From assembly GCA_031274045.1 (NCBI GenBank), contig JAISQS010000266.1, positions 1 to 11,364 on the forward strand: a stretch of DNA of 11,364 nucleotides. Direction: 5' to 3'. The translations under genes were made by a program, and so were the position numbers. Origin of the DNA: Planctomycetaceae bacterium. GTDB lineage: Bacteria > Planctomycetota > Planctomycetia > Pirellulales > Thermoguttaceae. Positions 1 through 5,463 of the stretch are shown in pieces. Numbering within the stretch: the stretch's first letter is position 1; each line of letters opens with the position of its first letter. Under the pieces are notes generated by a model that did not search any database, was not told the DNA's origin, and saw nothing but the letters and a program-made list of their open reading frames with translations.

Positions 1-141
1 CGCATCGGCAAAACCAAAAAAACGTTGACGTTGTAGGGGCGAGGCTTGCCCTCGTCCCGAAGGAGCGGGAAACGTGTTGATATTCCAACCCCCCCACCCG
101 TCGGCGTAGCCGACAATAGGGGCAATTTGGTATAATCAATA
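1..141. repeat. Degenerate hairpin-rich intergenic repeat segment
   Basis: No gene is visible here. Bases 1-19 match 4696-4714 in the same orientation, so the window starts inside the intergenic repeat family. Two clear stem-loops are present. In one, 36-44 pairs with 50-58 (9 bp including one G-U, 5-nt loop). In the other, GTCGGC at 110-115 pairs with GCCGAC at 119-124 (3-nt loop). A weak CCCG/CGGG pair lies at 56-69. The GTCGGC/GCCGAC motif recurs near 4929-5006 and 5205-5220. I see no promoter or coding signal that would justify a gene. Confidence 0.6.
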
Positions 142-505
142 CGTGTTCCGCCCCTCTGTTTTCGTCTTGCTTCGCTCGCCGAAAACACAACCGCCCAGCG
201 GTCGGTTGTCCACCTTACGTTGCCTTGTAACGTGTTCCGCTCCACTGTTTTCGGCTTGCTCCGCTCGCCGAAAACACAATCGCCCAGCGGTCGGTTGCCC
301 ATCTTACGTTGCCTTGTAACGTGTTCCGCTCCACTGTTTTCGGCTTGCTCCGCTCGCCGAAAACACAATCGCCCAGCGGTCGGTTGCCCACCTTACGTTG
401 CCTTGTAACGTGTTCCGCTCCACTGTTTTCGGCTTGCTCCGCTCGCCGAAAACGCTATTCACCAAGAAAGCCCAGCGGTCGGTTGTCCACCTTACGATCA
501 CCAAC
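142..505. repeat. 89-bp tandem repeat array, three regular copies plus one variant
   Basis: Copies start at 142, 231, 320 and 409, exactly 89 bp apart. Copies two and three differ by one base (at about 303 versus 392), which points to recent duplication. Each copy carries a hairpin module and a second module. In copy two the hairpin is TGTTTTCGGC at 246-255 pairing with GCCGAAAACA at 267-276 (10-bp stem, 11-nt loop). The second module reads CGCCCAGCGGTCGG and then CCACCTTACG, and occurs elsewhere in the window. The fourth copy replaces the middle with a GCTATTCACCAAGAAAG variant, also seen near 4785 and 5220, and runs into the 212-bp unit. Because 89 is not a multiple of three, each copy falls in a different frame, which argues against coding. 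Confidence 0.9.
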
Positions 506-510
506 CCGTC

Positions 511-580
511 TTGGCGTTCAGTTCAAACTTGTTCGGTTCTATTACGCACAGAGGCGGGCGGGACGCCCGCGTTCCAGTCC
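511..580 (+). repeat. 70-bp core repeat, copy 1 (forward)
   Basis: This core begins TTGGCGTTCAGTTC and ends GCGTTCCAGTCC. It contains a 7-bp hairpin, GCGGGCG then loop GGA then CGCCCGC (554-570). It is base-for-base identical to the reverse complement of 4454-4523, and near-identical copies lie at 723-792, 4843-4912 and 5054-5123. It is part of a ~212-bp higher-order unit that repeats from 723. Open frames crossing it yield Arg/Ser/Pro-rich peptides with 'RAGRPRSSP', a typical spurious translation of such repeats. Confidence 0.92.
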
Positions 581-722
581 GTTTCCGCTACGCGGTGATT
601 GTCGGCTACGCCGATGGGTGGGGTTTTGGTTTTGCCGGTGCGTTTTGGCGATCCCGCTGTCGGCGAGTCGCCGACGCAACCGCCCAGCGGTCGGTTGCCC
701 ACCTTACGTTTACCAATGCGTT

Positions 723-792
723 TTGGCGTTCAGTTCAAACTTGTTCGGTTCTATTACACACAGAGGCGGGCGGGACGCCCGCGTTCCAGTCC
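723..792 (+). repeat. 70-bp core repeat, copy 2 (forward)
   Basis: This copy lies 212 bp downstream of the first and differs from it at one base (ACAC instead of ACGC in the middle). The same GCGGGCG/CGCCCGC hairpin is present at 766-782. Between the two copies (581-722) lie a GTCGGC-type hairpin region and an AACCGCCCAGCGGTCGG module. Downstream, 793-861 is a short unique T/G-rich stretch running to the stop codon of the minus-strand gene that ends at 862. I could not find a convincing terminator for that gene here. Confidence 0.9.
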
Positions 793-861
793 TTGCCGCT
801 TCGCAGCAATTGTCGGCTACACCGATTTTTGGTTTTTGGTTGTTTGGTTTTTGGGGAGTTT

Positions 862-1962
862 TTATTGTGCGGAGGATTTTGTTCCGTGCGCGGAAGCGCG
901 GATTTCTTCATTTTCCGGCAAAGGCCGCGCAGCAACCCGATAACCTTTGGAATACAACAAAGGCTTCATCGCACAAAAAGCATCAAACGAATCAGGATAA
1001 ACCCAAAACGTAATTGTATAGATATCTTGCCGGAATCTTTGTAATTGCCGCCAGAAATCGGCATCCGGTTTTGAGATAATTTCTTTGTAGGAAGTCCCCG
1101 CATAGTCGTTTTTTGTTGAAAACGTCCCCAACTCCAACACAACACGTTGACCAACCCCACCAGCCATCGTCGGCAAATCATAACGCACAACAACATATTC
1201 CATCACAAAATCAGCTATCGGTCCAACTGTACCCTTCGTCAACTTGTTCGCAAAAAATTTCTGACGGTTCAAATTAAATTCATTGCCGAATGCCTCCGTC
1301 AACTCGTTGATCGGTACGTATGTTATTTTGCCCCGCTTTATGCGAAAGTGCGCCTCCTTCACATCAACCGTCCTACTCAACGGTGTCGGCGTGTTCTCAA
1401 TCTTACTTGCCTGCGGACGACTAGATTCTATCCAACTCTTCGTCCGCTCAAGCTCCATCAACTTCGCATCAATATCACCTATCCGCCGCCGCAACTCCGC
1501 CTCAACTTTTGCCGACTCACCCTTCTCCTCAGACTTGATCTCTATCGCCGCACGAATGTCAACCACCATGTCCAACAACTTGCCCCGCTCCGCCTCCTGA
1601 ATCTCTATCTGCTCCGCCACCTTCTCCGATGCCTCAATAACATTGTCCATCACCTGGCGAATCTTCACCGCCTCACGCTTCTTCTCCGCATACTCACCCG
1701 CCAGCCGATCAATATCCCCAATCAATAACTCATCCGCATACTCACCAACATCTTCCGATAAATCTTCCGATAAATCTTCCGATAAATTTGTCTGCCTCAC
1801 TCCATCCGTATTTTGCGCAACATTATCTCCCGCGTTTTGCGCACGAACCCCCGCAATCATCACCAAAATAATCAAGATACCAACAATATTCGACACAATA
1901 TCAAGAAAAGAATCCTGACCATCCATGCCGCCGGAATCCTGTTTTTTACGCCGTTTTAACAT
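862..1962 (-). CDS. TolR/ExbD-like single-span membrane protein with periplasmic coiled coil (planctomycete type)
   Basis: 366 aa, the second gene of a minus-strand pair. The N-terminus is basic (KRRKK), followed by one membrane span at about residues 20-39 (IVSNIVGILIILVMIAG). Asp21 sits at its cytoplasmic edge, where TolR, ExbD and MotB carry their proton-pathway Asp. Next comes an exact 4-residue repeat (LSED three times, about 60-71), then a coiled coil (about 75-165), then a globular domain (about 175-350) ending 'HGTKSSAQ', a tail I recall from planctomycete relatives. The probable role is the periplasmic/plug subunit of a proton-driven ExbBD/TolQR-type complex. The start is ATG at 1962, 12 bp after the upstream stop. 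A later Met13 is possible but would lose the basic anchor. No Shine-Dalgarno is seen. The family assignment comes from architecture and recalled resemblance, and the function is inferred. Confidence 0.85.
   Translation of the reverse strand: MLKRRKKQDSGGMDGQDSFLDIVSNIVGILIILVMIAGVRAQNAGDNVAQNTDGVRQTNLSEDLSEDLSEDVGEYADELLIGDIDRLAGEYAEKKREAVKIRQVMDNVIEASEKVAEQIEIQEAERGKLLDMVVDIRAAIEIKSEEKGESAKVEAELRRRIGDIDAKLMELERTKSWIESSRPQASKIENTPTPLSRTVDVKEAHFRIKRGKITYVPINELTEAFGNEFNLNRQKFFANKLTKGTVGPIADFVMEYVVVRYDLPTMAGGVGQRVVLELGTFSTKNDYAGTSYKEIISKPDADFWRQLQRFRQDIYTITFWVYPDSFDAFCAMKPLLYSKGYRVAARPLPENEEIRASAHGTKSSAQ
1751..1786 (-). repeat. 12-bp x3 perfect in-frame tandem repeat
   Basis: Three identical 12-bp units (TCTTCCGATAAA on the plus strand) lie at 1751-1762, 1763-1774 and 1775-1786. 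They encode LSED three times just after the membrane span of the 366-aa protein. The copy number is a likely site of slippage variation, and it would change linker length without shifting the frame. Confidence 0.95.
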
Positions 1963-1974
1963 AATTCACAATTT

Positions 1975-4101
1975 TTATTTTCTCTCAATTACGATTTTTG
2001 TATCTTTGAGTAAGAATTGTAGTTCTTTGAAATTTTGTTCGCCGCCGTTTAACACCTCGACTTGCAATGCCGGTTGCCAATAGAATTTTTCACCCGCAAT
2101 TCCCCACGTATCCATAAATTCACCGATTGCCGGAACAAGAGAATTCAAAGTATGACGCACCGACCGCTCAATCAACACAACCTTCGGAACATCCAATCCG
2201 GCTTGCCTCACAATAATAAATCTGTCCGACGTAACCTGCAACTTTATCACCCTGCGAATAGGCGAACTAAACGGCTTCGTACTCATCAAACCAAAATCAT
2301 TCACACTCATCTGCTGCTGCTTCGCCGACTCATGCGGCGCGGAGTTGATTGATGCCGACGCTTGCGGCGATGCCATCGACGGCGGCGAAGACAACGATGT
2401 CAAAGGCGAACCACTCCCCGACGACGACACATTGTTTGGAGCCGAATTCACGCCCGATTCTTTCGCACGATCAATTTTGCCAGCCGACGCAATCGGCTCC
2501 GTCATCAATTTACCTGCCGTCTGGAATTTTTTAATGTCGTCCGTTTCGTTGCTCTGCGCAAAAATATCGTTCCGCTCTCCGCCCGCTTTATATTCGCTCG
2601 CAATGTTATCATTCGGCTTGGACAAATCGGGAGAAGGCGATGATGATTGCGGCGTGTTAATGTTTCTTTGAACAACGTTGATACTTTGCTCTTTGTCCCG
2701 ATTCCAAACTGAATTGCCCAACGATTCCGTCCACACAGTCGCGGCACTTTTCGGTTTTTGCTCAAAACCGCCTTGATATTTGTTTGTGTTATTTCTTGTG
2801 TTGTCGTTTGCTTTTTCGTATGCGTCTGAGACTAAATCGCCGATGAGCGGGTTGCTGATCAATTTTGTGACTCCGTTTGAGACGGTGTATTTTTTATCTT
2901 CCGCTCCGGTGTTCCGCATGTTTTGCTCAAAACCTCCGCGATGTCTGCCTGCGGTATTTTTTGAGTCATCGTCCGCATTACGATGAGCTTCGGCAATCCT
3001 CTTTGCCCTCGCCGTGTTGTTCTTCATGTTCATCGTTGCAATATATCCCTGCAACCTCTGCCGCGAGATTTCAAGCTGCTTCCTCAACCTGTTGCCCAAC
3101 TCCTCGTTCGGATTCGGATACACCATCTTCCAATCCTCCTCAACCAATTCGTACCCGTAATCTTTGAGCCAACTGCCCATCGCATTTTGCGCTGCCTCAT
3201 AAGCATGAATCCCCGACGGTCGCACAACTATCAACGGATACGGCTCCGCACCGCGTTCAGCTTGACCCGTCTCAACATAATATTGACGAACAACACGCAA
3301 CAAAGAATCAAACGGATTATCAGCTCTGTCCGCAGTCAAAAAATCTTGCGGCACAAGCTCGATTCCTTCCGGTTGAAAGATTACTTTATCGTAACGGCAC
3401 TCAACATAAATCGGATGCCGGAAAGTCCCGTTCTTGCCGCGATAGGGTACGATAGCATAAGATTTCGCATTGTCTTTAAGCTCCTTCTGCAACTCCGCCA
3501 GACGTTTTTCAGAAGCGTCCTTCTCCTTCGCCTTCTCATCAAGCAATTTTTGTAACGCCCCAACATCCGTTTTGGTCTGCTCCGATTTGTCAATCTCATT
3601 AGCCAACTCAAATAACCTCTTCACCTCCTCACGCAACCTCTGAGTCTCCTTCTCAACCGAAGCCAAATACGCCTGCTCATCAGCCAGCTTCTTATCAAGA
3701 TCAGCCTTCGACTCGGAGAATTGCTTCGCGAACCAATCAGCTTCCTCAATATCAAGTTTAATTTTATCGATTGTCTCTTTGGCTTCGTTGGCGGGTATTT
3801 TTATTTTTGTGTTATCTTGCGAATCGGTTTTGGGGTCTGACGATTTTTGTTGCGCTAATTCCTCCGGCGGATTGGCGGTCAATTTTTGCTCGGATTCCGT
3901 CAATTTTGACTCGGATTCCGTCAAATTTTGCTCAGACTTACCGGCGAGTTCCGGTTCGCGAATATCACGCGCAATAAGAACAAGCAACATTATCAACGCA
4001 CCCATCGTACACAAAAGCACCGCAAGAAACGGCAACAACGTCGGCTTGCCGGTACTTTGATTTATGCTGTGAGAACGGATTAAAGGAAGTTTTCGGCTCA
4101 C
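1975..4101 (-). CDS. Large membrane-anchored coiled-coil protein, partner of the TolR/ExbD-like protein (planctomycete family)
   Basis: 708 aa, first gene of the minus-strand pair, starting with GTG at 4101. A short basic N-terminus precedes one membrane span (about 22-44, LLPFLAVLLCTMGALIMLLVLIA). Three 7-residue repeats (LTESE-x-K/N, about 54-74) follow, then a long coiled coil (about 105-215). A globular domain spans about 218-345 and includes 'YAIVPYRGKNGTFRHPIY' and 'EEDWKMVYPNP'. A low-complexity Asn/Ser-rich region (about 350-600) contains two 'GGFEQ' repeats. A conserved-looking C-terminal domain (about 615-708) ends 'DTKIVIERK'. I recognise both ends and the middle domain as typical of uncharacterised planctomycete proteins, usually found next to ExbB/MotA-like channels. 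None is in this window. Unlike its partner, it has no Asp at the membrane-entry position. Most of the protein would be periplasmic. The function is inferred, not shown. Confidence 0.83.
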   Translation of the reverse strand: MSRKLPLIRSHSINQSTGKPTLLPFLAVLLCTMGALIMLLVLIARDIREPELAGKSEQNLTESESKLTESEQKLTANPPEELAQQKSSDPKTDSQDNTKIKIPANEAKETIDKIKLDIEEADWFAKQFSESKADLDKKLADEQAYLASVEKETQRLREEVKRLFELANEIDKSEQTKTDVGALQKLLDEKAKEKDASEKRLAELQKELKDNAKSYAIVPYRGKNGTFRHPIYVECRYDKVIFQPEGIELVPQDFLTADRADNPFDSLLRVVRQYYVETGQAERGAEPYPLIVVRPSGIHAYEAAQNAMGSWLKDYGYELVEEDWKMVYPNPNEELGNRLRKQLEISRQRLQGYIATMNMKNNTARAKRIAEAHRNADDDSKNTAGRHRGGFEQNMRNTGAEDKKYTVSNGVTKLISNPLIGDLVSDAYEKANDNTRNNTNKYQGGFEQKPKSAATVWTESLGNSVWNRDKEQSINVVQRNINTPQSSSPSPDLSKPNDNIASEYKAGGERNDIFAQSNETDDIKKFQTAGKLMTEPIASAGKIDRAKESGVNSAPNNVSSSGSGSPLTSLSSPPSMASPQASASINSAPHESAKQQQMSVNDFGLMSTKPFSSPIRRVIKLQVTSDRFIIVRQAGLDVPKVVLIERSVRHTLNSLVPAIGEFMDTWGIAGEKFYWQPALQVEVLNGGEQNFKELQFLLKDTKIVIERK
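2755..2990 (-). repeat. Diverged internal duplication in the 708-aa gene
   Basis: Two segments about 165 bp apart encode similar peptides of the form Asp/Asn-rich, Lys/Arg-Asn-Thr, then GGFEQ (near residues 375-392 and 430-447). A weaker third relative (SEYKAGGERND) lies further downstream. At DNA level, TTTTGCTCAAAACC is shared near 2758 and 2922. The low-complexity linker appears to have grown by duplication. This is visible by eye only; I could not align it formally. Confidence 0.55.
3880..3942 (-). repeat. 21-bp x3 in-frame tandem repeat (one heptad per unit)
   Basis: Units lie at 3880-3900, 3901-3921 and 3922-3942, each 21 bp, the third more diverged. Each encodes seven residues of the pattern LTESESK, so one DNA unit equals one coiled-coil heptad. 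The array sits just after the membrane span of the 708-aa protein, in the same relative place as the LSED repeat in its operon partner. Confidence 0.9.
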
Positions 4102-4239
4102 AATTTATACGTTGTAGGAACGGGTTAAATTTCCTGATTAGTTCGGATTTTGCGGAGTCCTTCCATTGCGGATATTGTCAACGCGCTGAAAGGGTAATAC
4201 TGCTTGATTGGCTATTACGTATTCGCGGCAACACCCGCG
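4102..4239. other. Unique leader upstream of the minus-strand operon
   Basis: This 138-bp stretch without repeats should hold the promoter for the 708-aa/366-aa pair. Read on the minus strand there is a perfect TTGACA at 4181-4176, but I see no acceptable -10 box 16-18 bp downstream. A TATAAA lies directly before the GTG start (about 4104-4109) but has no matching -35. No Shine-Dalgarno precedes the GTG. Confidence 0.35.
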
Positions 4240-4481
4240 TTATAGCACACAATTTGCCGCGAAGCGGCGAGGGACTGGAACGCGGGCGTTCCGCCCTCGT
4301 TATACCACACAATTTTGCCGCGAAGTGGCGTGGACTGGAACGCGGGCGTCCCGCCCTTGTTATACCACACAATTTTGCCGCGAAGCGGCGAGGGACTGGA
4401 ACGCGGGCGTCCCGCCCTCGTTATACCACACAATTTTGCCGCGAAGCGGCGAGGGACTGGAACGCGGGCGTCCCGCCCGCC
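4240..4481. repeat. 60-bp tandem repeat array, four copies
   Basis: Copies start at 4240, 4300, 4360 and 4421 (60-61 bp period). Each reads TTATACCACACAATTTTGCC (TTATAGCACAC in the first), then a GCCGC-GAA-GCGGC hairpin, then GGACTGGAACGCGGGCG, and ends in a CCCGCCCTCG-type tail. The last copy instead continues past CCCGCCC into the inverted 70-bp core. The unit is thus a truncated version of the core repeat joined to a different tail and then amplified. Frames through it give 'NAGVPP' or 'RAGRPRSSP' peptides, which I regard as spurious. Confidence 0.92.
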
Positions 4482-4523
4482 TCTGTGCGTAATAGAACCG
4501 AACAAGTTTGAACTGAACGCCAA
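4454..4523 (-). repeat. 70-bp core repeat, inverted copy
   Basis: This is the exact reverse complement of 511-580 over 70 bp. Together the two form long inverted repeats pointing inward around the two-gene minus-strand operon. The GCGGGCG hairpin is retained. The copy overlaps the last unit of the 60-bp array, whose final copy supplies its GGACTGGAACGCGGG end. Confidence 0.95.
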
Positions 4524-4700
4524 AACGTGTCGGCAAACGTAAGGTGGGTAACCGACCGCCGGGCGGTTACGTCGCCAGTGAATCATTATCGCTCGCCGAC
4601 AACTGGAGCGGAAAAAGTTATAAGGCAAACGTAAGGTGGGTAACCGACCGCTGGGCGGTTACGTCGGCGACTCGCCGACAGCGGGGGCGTAACACGCATC
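4524..4700 (-). repeat. Inverted modules of the intergenic repeat family
   Basis: Two inverted copies of the AACCGCCCAGCGGTCGG / CCCACCTTACG module occur here (about 4536-4572 and 4627-4664). They are separated by a diverged stretch and followed by GTCGGCGACTCGCCGAC (4663-4679), which can form a hairpin. Each module contains an ACCGC-CCA-GCGGT or close-variant stem-loop. Reading the minus strand outward from 4715 reproduces the module order seen on the plus strand from 4721 onward. Confidence 0.8.
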
Positions 4701-4735
4701 GGCAAAACCAAAACGCCCTACGTTTTGGTTTTGCC
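4701..4735. repeat. Perfect 15-bp stem, 5-nt loop hairpin at the repeat symmetry axis
   Basis: GGCAAAACCAAAACG at 4701-4715 pairs perfectly with CGTTTTGGTTTTGCC at 4721-4735, with loop CCCTA. It is the strongest simple hairpin I found in the window. It lies exactly where the repeat family changes from inverted (left) to forward (right), so it is probably the meeting point of two head-to-head copies of the same module (compare GTTGGTTTTGCCGATGCG near 5170). No T-run follows on either strand, so a classical terminator is unlikely. Confidence 0.93.
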
Positions 4736-4842
4736 AACGTGGTTTGGCACCCCACTGTTTTCGTCTTGCTCCGCTCACCGAAAACGCTATTCACCAAGAA
4801 AGCCCGGCGGTCGGTTACCCACCTTACGTTTGCCGACACGTG

Positions 4843-4912
4843 TTGGTGTTCAGTTCAAACTTTTTTGGTTCTATTACGCACAAAGGCGGGCGGGACGCCC
4901 GCGTTCCAGTCC
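4843..4912 (+). repeat. 70-bp core repeat, copy 4 (forward)
   Basis: This copy has the same core with a few changes, for example TTTTTTGG in place of TTGTTCGG and CAAAGG in place of CAGAGG. It keeps the GCGGGCG/CGCCCGC hairpin at 4886-4902. It is followed by a GCCGC-TTC-GCGGC hairpin and the TTGTCGGC/GCCGACAA segment. It starts a 211-bp unit that repeats at 5054. Confidence 0.9.
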
Positions 4913-4928
4913 GCGCCGCTTCGCGGCT

Positions 4929-5006
4929 ATTGTCGGCGTTGCCGACAATTGGGGCGTGTTGGTTTTGTCAATACGTTTTCCGCCCCCGTTGTCGGCTTGC
5001 GCCGAC
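4929..5006. repeat. Cluster of mutually exclusive hairpins (TTGTCGGC / GCCGACAA)
   Basis: ATTGTCGGC (4929-4937) can pair with GCCGACAAT (4941-4949) as a 9-bp stem with a 3-nt loop. The same GCCGACAA can instead pair with TTGTCGGC at 4989-4996, together with GGGGCG (4951-4956) pairing with CGCCCC (4981-4986). The 4991-4996 segment can also pair with GCCGAC at 5001-5006. These alternatives cannot all form at once. A diverged second version occupies about 5140-5220. Confidence 0.85.
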
Positions 5007-5053
5007 GTAACCGCCCAGCGGTCGGTTGCCCACCTTACGATCACCAACCCGTT

Positions 5054-5123
5054 TTGGTGTGCCGTTCAAACTTTTTTGGTTCTATTACACACAGAGGCGG
5101 GCGGGACGCCCGCGTTCCAGTCC
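5054..5123 (+). repeat. 70-bp core repeat, copy 5 (forward)
   Basis: This copy lies 211 bp after copy 4 and shares its TTTTTTGG variant, so these two copies are closest relatives and probably duplicated locally. The hairpin is retained at 5097-5113. It is followed by a CGCCGC-TTC-GCGGCG stem and by a second, diverged TTGTCGGC/GCCAACAA set. The repeat family ends at about 5280 with a module starting TTATTCACCAAGAAAGC. Confidence 0.9.
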
Positions 5124-5292
5124 GCGCCGCTTCGCGGCGATTGTCGGCATACGCCAACAATTGGGGCGTGTTGGTTTTGCCGATGCGTGTTCCGCCCCCG
5201 TTGTCGGCTGTTGCCGACGTTATTCACCAAGAAAGCTCGGCGGTCGGTTACCCACCTTATGCTCACCAACGCATTAACCGCCTATCCGAATT

Positions 5293-5463
5293 ATGATCAG
5301 TAATTTTTTGGTTCAGGTTCAAAAAACGCGTGAAATTGCTATTGACGTGTGTTGTGAAAATTCGGACAATCCGCAAACGTTTTATTTTAGTGCGATATTT
5401 TTTGGTTTATATTTTGGGTGGTATTTAGGTCAACGATTGTTTTATTTTGATGCAGACATTTAA
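5293..5463 (+). CDS. Possible small hydrophobic protein (56 codons), doubtful
   Basis: An ATG at 5293 opens a 56-codon frame ending at a TAA at 5461-5463 and overlapping the permease start by 14 bp. The peptide has a polar first half (MISNFLVQVQKTREIAI...) and an aromatic, membrane-like second half (YFSAIFFGLYFGWYLGQRLF). It starts just where the intergenic repeats end. Against it, the DNA is T-rich, which favours chance open frames with many Phe and Tyr codons. There is no Shine-Dalgarno, and a promoter-like sequence for the permease lies inside it. I do not recognise the peptide. Confidence 0.2.
   Translation: MISNFLVQVQKTREIAIDVCCENSDNPQTFYFSAIFFGLYFGWYLGQRLFYFDADI
5342..5370 (+). promoter_or_regulatory. 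Putative sigma-70-type promoter for the LptF/G-family gene
   Basis: A TTGACG box (5342-5347, five of six consensus bases) is followed by a 17-bp spacer and GACAAT (5365-5370, four of six). Transcription would start near 5377 and leave a leader of about 70 nt before the ATG at 5450. It lies in the unique AT-rich region between the repeats and the gene, where a promoter is expected. Planctomycete promoters are not well enough defined for more certainty. Confidence 0.4.

Noticed and set aside
142..505. CRISPR array
   Set aside because: The 89-bp units are directly adjacent and nearly identical throughout, with no unique spacers between short repeats. The 60-bp array fails for the same reason, and no cas gene is present.
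220..1044. Several open frames of 60-234 codons on the plus strand
   Set aside because: They run through the 89-bp and 212-bp repeats in all three frames, give Arg/Ser/Pro-rich peptides such as 'RAGRPRSSP', and partly overlap the end of the minus-strand 366-aa gene. They are products of GC-rich repeats, not genes.
4176..4181. Promoter for the minus-strand operon based on a perfect TTGACA
   Set aside because: No acceptable -10 box lies 16-18 bp downstream, so it is only mentioned in the leader entry and not called.
4701..4735. Rho-independent terminator
   Set aside because: The stem is strong but no T-run follows on either strand, and neither transcription unit ends here: both flanking genes point away from it.
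4208..5303. Open frames of up to 250 codons on both strands in the divergent intergenic region
   Set aside because: These are the same repeat translations, present on both strands in overlapping frames, with no family resemblance and no start signal.
5447..5449. TTG as start of the permease (one codon earlier)
   Set aside because: An ATG follows immediately and gives the expected family N-terminus; there is no ribosome-binding sequence favouring the TTG.
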